Source: Candidatus Geocrenenecus dongiae
Lineage (GTDB): Archaea > Thermoproteota > Nitrososphaeria_A > Caldarchaeales > Wolframiiraptoraceae
DNA length: 55,670 nucleotides
Direction of reading: 5' to 3'
Assembly: GCA_023267855.1 (NCBI GenBank)
Contig: JALNLN010000010.1
Location: 1 to 55,670 of the forward strand
Part shown: in pieces, positions 53,778 to 55,670 of the stretch
Numbering within the stretch: the stretch's first letter is position 1
How the letters are laid out: every line of letters starts with the position of its first letter
The notes under the pieces: model-generated
The model's database searches: none
Seen by the model: the letters and a program-made list of their open reading frames with translations, nothing else
What the model was told of the DNA's origin: nothing
Program-made: the position numbers and the translations under genes

Positions 53778-53784
53778 AAATAAT

Positions 53785-54081
53785 CTACTTTTTCTCTTCT
53801 CTCTTCTGTTCTTCTTCAACTTCTCTTAAGAGTAGGACTTCCACTACTCCCTCCTTCTTCTTCCTCATGATTACTTTGATTCTTCTAGGAGGTTTTTCGA
53901 TTCCTCTACTCCAGATAAGCTGGTTTACACCTTGAGATATCTTTACTATCTCTGCTTTCATATGTCTTCTAGCAAACTCTCTAACTATGTTTATAGCTCT
54001 TTTCGCTCTTCTAGTTCTAGAAGCTTCGTATGCGTCTCTAAGAGGAATAACATACTCTCTTTCAAGAACGATTTCACTCAA
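53785..54081 (-). CDS. rpl31e: Ribosomal protein L31e
   Basis: The 98-residue large-subunit protein has EREYVIPLRDAYEASRTRRAKRAINIVREFARRHMK (in pieces) and VNQLIWSRGIEKPPRRIKV, both standard for L31e. Its lysine- and glutamate-rich C-terminal tail is longer than usual. The start is TTG, 11 bases after the L39e stop with a GGTGAG ribosome binding site between, so both are one operon. The eIF6 gene that often follows is absent; a methyltransferase gene converges instead. Confidence 0.93.
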   Translation of the reverse strand: MSEIVLEREYVIPLRDAYEASRTRRAKRAINIVREFARRHMKAEIVKISQGVNQLIWSRGIEKPPRRIKVIMRKKKEGVVEVLLLREVEEEQKREEKK

Positions 54082-54092
54082 ACTTTCTCACC

Positions 54093-54248
54093 TCAAGTCT
54101 TTATCTTTCCACTTCTCCTCCAATGTCTCCACTTAGCACTAACCCTAACTTTTCTATGAGTTCGAAGAATTACCCAAGCTGGAACAGACCACCCTCTTCT
54201 TAAAGCTTTTGCAAGTCTCTTCTTCAAGGCAAGTGTTCTAATCGTCAT
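54093..54248 (-). CDS. rpl39e: Ribosomal protein L39e
   Basis: The 51-residue, very basic protein lines the exit tunnel of the large subunit. It reads [18 protein letters not shown], then [17 protein letters not shown] and [12 protein letters not shown], which matches L39e. The ATG at 54248 follows GGAGATG-like ribosome binding sequence (GGAGA). It lies between PDCD5 and L31e in the usual archaeal order. The 231-base gap before it has no gene that I can see. Confidence 0.93.
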   Translation of the reverse strand: MTIRTLALKKRLAKALRRGWSVPAWVILRTHRKVRVSAKWRHWRRSGKIKT

Positions 54249-54479
54249 CTCCAATCTCTCCCTTTATTATCTCTAATCTACGTATTTTACCTTATCTCAA
54301 GAGTAAAGATAGTTTAATCATATCTGTATCTTTTTGGGTAGAGAGATGGTATACAAGACGGAAAATCAGAAGTCATATAGATAGAGGACTGGTTCTTCAA
54401 CTATAAGTATTGAAAAGTTAGTAGTCTACTAGTGATCCTCAGTTTTACTGTATTCTTAGCTATTCGTAGATCTTGAAGA

Positions 54480-54806
54480 TTACTTCCTAATTATTCTTAT
54501 CTCTCTCTTCTTTTCTTCAGCTATCTTACTTAGAATTTCTTTTAAGATATCATCTGTTATCGGAGTTTTTATTCTACCTACTTGAGCTAAAGATATCAAT
54601 TGCTGTTCTAGTTGTTCGACAAGTTCAGGTTTCACAAGTCTAAGGTTTGCAAGCCTCTGTCTAGCTTCAGGTGTAAGTATTATTCGGAGAACAGCTGCTT
54701 TCTCTGCTTCTCTTCTCTTCTTCTCTTCTTCTTCAGCAATCTTCCGCTGAAGCTCCATTAATCGTCTCTCCTTAATCTTCTCTAATTCTTCTTCATCAAA
54801 AGACAT
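54480..54806 (-). CDS. PDCD5-family DNA-binding protein
   Basis: The 108-residue protein is of the PDCD5/TFAR19 family. The N-terminal region is a charged helix ([32 protein letters not shown] in pieces), followed by the compact triple-helix core [31 protein letters not shown] (in pieces). Archaeal members bind nucleic acid, and the gene is typically found between S19e and L39e, as here. Confidence 0.93.
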   Translation of the reverse strand: MSFDEEELEKIKERRLMELQRKIAEEEEKKRREAEKAAVLRIILTPEARQRLANLRLVKPELVEQLEQQLISLAQVGRIKTPITDDILKEILSKIAEEKKREIRIIRK

Positions 54807-54872
54807 GCCAGCACCCTCACTGTAGATAAATCATTATAACAAATCTTTAACCTTTACGTAGGAATCTTATTT

Positions 54873-55325
54873 TTAGGTCTTCTTTGCTTCTGTTTTCAAT
54901 ATGGCTCTAGCTGCTTCTTCAAGTAGCTCTCTACCTTTAGGTGTAAGCCTCCTACCTTTTCTATCAGCTTTCTCCATAAGACCAGCACTCTCCAACTGTT
55001 GTAGTATCTTTCTTATCACTGCACCACTAGCTTTAGCAAACTTAGGTGGATGATGACCTAATCTATGTTTACCACCGTATATTGTTCTTAGCCTAGATAC
55101 TCCGAGGGGACCTTTAAGGTAAATTTTCCTCATTATAGAAGCAGCTCTAATATACCACCAGTTAGGGTTCTGTGGTGGTAATTCTTTATGAACACCAGTC
55201 TTAACAAACATGGCCCACTGTGGAGGTACGATAACATGATTCTCCTTTAAGTAGTTAGCAACTTTTTCAATCAACTTCCAAGCATCAACAGATGACACAG
55301 GTGACACCATCTGAAATGAAGACAT
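54873..55325 (-). CDS. rps19e: Ribosomal protein S19e
   Basis: The 150-residue small-subunit protein has the typical segments VPPQWAMFVKTGVHKELPPQNPNWWYIRAASIMRKIYL (in pieces), KGPLGVSRLRTIYGGKH and GAVIRKILQQLESAGLMEK. It heads the S19e-PDCD5-L39e-L31e cluster. A TATA-like GAGATATACTT lies about 28 bases upstream on the minus strand. Confidence 0.95.
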   Translation of the reverse strand: MSSFQMVSPVSSVDAWKLIEKVANYLKENHVIVPPQWAMFVKTGVHKELPPQNPNWWYIRAASIMRKIYLKGPLGVSRLRTIYGGKHRLGHHPPKFAKASGAVIRKILQQLESAGLMEKADRKGRRLTPKGRELLEEAARAILKTEAKKT

Positions 55326-55580
55326 TAACCTATCTATTATTAAGTATATCTCTAATAGCTACGATAAAAATCAAATAAAAGGATTCTCCAAACAAATTCG
55401 CTCCCACCAGACTAAAAACTAGAACCATATCCACAATCCTAAATAATTAATTTATGTAATAAGTATAACCCACCACTAACAATCCACATCACAAAAAATA
55501 ATTACACATCTTTAGAAAAGTAGAAAATAACAATATATCATCTAACTCAATCTACAGAAGCCTTAAAAAGAGAAAAGAAG
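55326..55580. other. AT-rich gap without a gene
   Basis: These 255 bases separate the truncated RtcA-like frame from the S19e gene. I see no reading frame, RNA or repeat that I can support, other than the probable S19e promoter. Confidence 0.5.
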
Positions 55581-55670
55581 TTAATTGTTAGTTAAATGTT
55601 GTGGTCTAAGTCCTGGATTACTTCTCTTAACTCTAATATTCTTGATTTTTATAGGTTTGAGTAGGACTGC
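55581..55670 (-). pseudogene. RtcA-like (RNA 3'-phosphate cyclase) frame that stops early
   Basis: Read on the minus strand from the window edge, 29 codons give IKIKNIRVKRSNPGLRPQHL, a close match to the early RtcA signature (IRA-R-xPGLRPQHLxG), then TNN and a stop. Intact RtcA has about 300 more residues after this point, and no continuation is found in the following 255 bases. It is therefore probably the remnant of a broken rtcA/Rcl1-type gene. The 5' end lies outside the window. Confidence 0.6.

Noticed and set aside
1-55670. CRISPR arrays, insertion sequences, integrase or attachment sites
   Set aside because: No spaced direct repeats, transposase or integrase frames or terminal inverted repeats were seen.

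Overview
The window is chromosomal DNA of an archaeon. It carries an Orc1/Cdc6 initiator, the small subunit of DNA polymerase D, PCNA, an archaeal SRP RNA, an intron-bearing tRNA, archaeosine tRNA transglycosylase, A-type ATP synthase subunits, ribosomal proteins S19e, L31e and L39e, PDCD5 and an Sm-like protein. The DNA is AT-rich, arginine is mostly AGA, many genes appear to start with TTG or GTG, and TATA boxes often lie about 26 bases before a start codon. PolD DP1 is missing from classical Crenarchaeota, while the two-domain LSm protein and extra tRNA introns are typical of the Thermoproteota side. The mixture, with a methanogen-type seryl-tRNA synthetase, suggests a deep-branching TACK lineage (korarchaeal, methanomethylicial or similar). 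That placement is inference.

Layout. 1-4.0 kb: unrecognised membrane and coiled-coil proteins, a small winged-helix protein, the SRP RNA and a membrane-bound winged-helix regulator. 4.0-7.5 kb: a probable replication origin with ORB-like repeats, then orc1/cdc6 and polD small subunit, the order known from Pyrococcus. 7.5-10.6 kb: ATP synthase subunits I, F and E. 10.7-17.4 kb: ilvD, an HD phosphohydrolase, a tungsten aldehyde oxidoreductase with a class III CoA-transferase, and thymidylate kinase. 17.7-24.4 kb: pgk, moeA, a bacterial-type GAPDH, an RHH-nucleotidyltransferase fusion, an ECF S component and FAU-1. 24.4-31.4 kb: serS, pcn, tldE, a kinase-like fusion and a nucleotidyltransferase. 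31.5-36.5 kb: CoA-binding protein, a beta-CASP nuclease whose start codon seems to be non-AUG, tgtA, tRNA(CAU), thrC. 36.6-43.98 kb: SIMPL protein, Nudix, secreted M6 protease, glyA, YchF-like GTPase, one unknown. 44-51.8 kb: an isolated nuoL-nuoM pair, a DMT transporter, an ornithine-cyclodeaminase-like enzyme and a secreted subtilisin. 51.9-55.67 kb: a Cys4 protein, LSm, an orphan cytosine-5 DNA methyltransferase, the S19e-PDCD5-L39e-L31e cluster, and the end of an RtcA-like frame that stops early.

Together the genes describe a peptide- and organic-acid-using heterotroph. Two cell-surface proteases would make peptides; AOR, with a cofactor matured by MoeA, would oxidise aldehydes; the CoA-transferase would handle the acids; NuoL/NuoM-type antiporter subunits and an A-type ATP synthase would handle ions. 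PGK and GAPDH give the lower glycolytic/gluconeogenic steps. No CRISPR array, insertion sequence or rRNA gene was seen. The most unusual items are the RHH-nucleotidyltransferase fusion lacking the signature arginine, the non-AUG start of the beta-CASP nuclease, the multi-intron tRNA with a duplicated 5' segment, and the origin.
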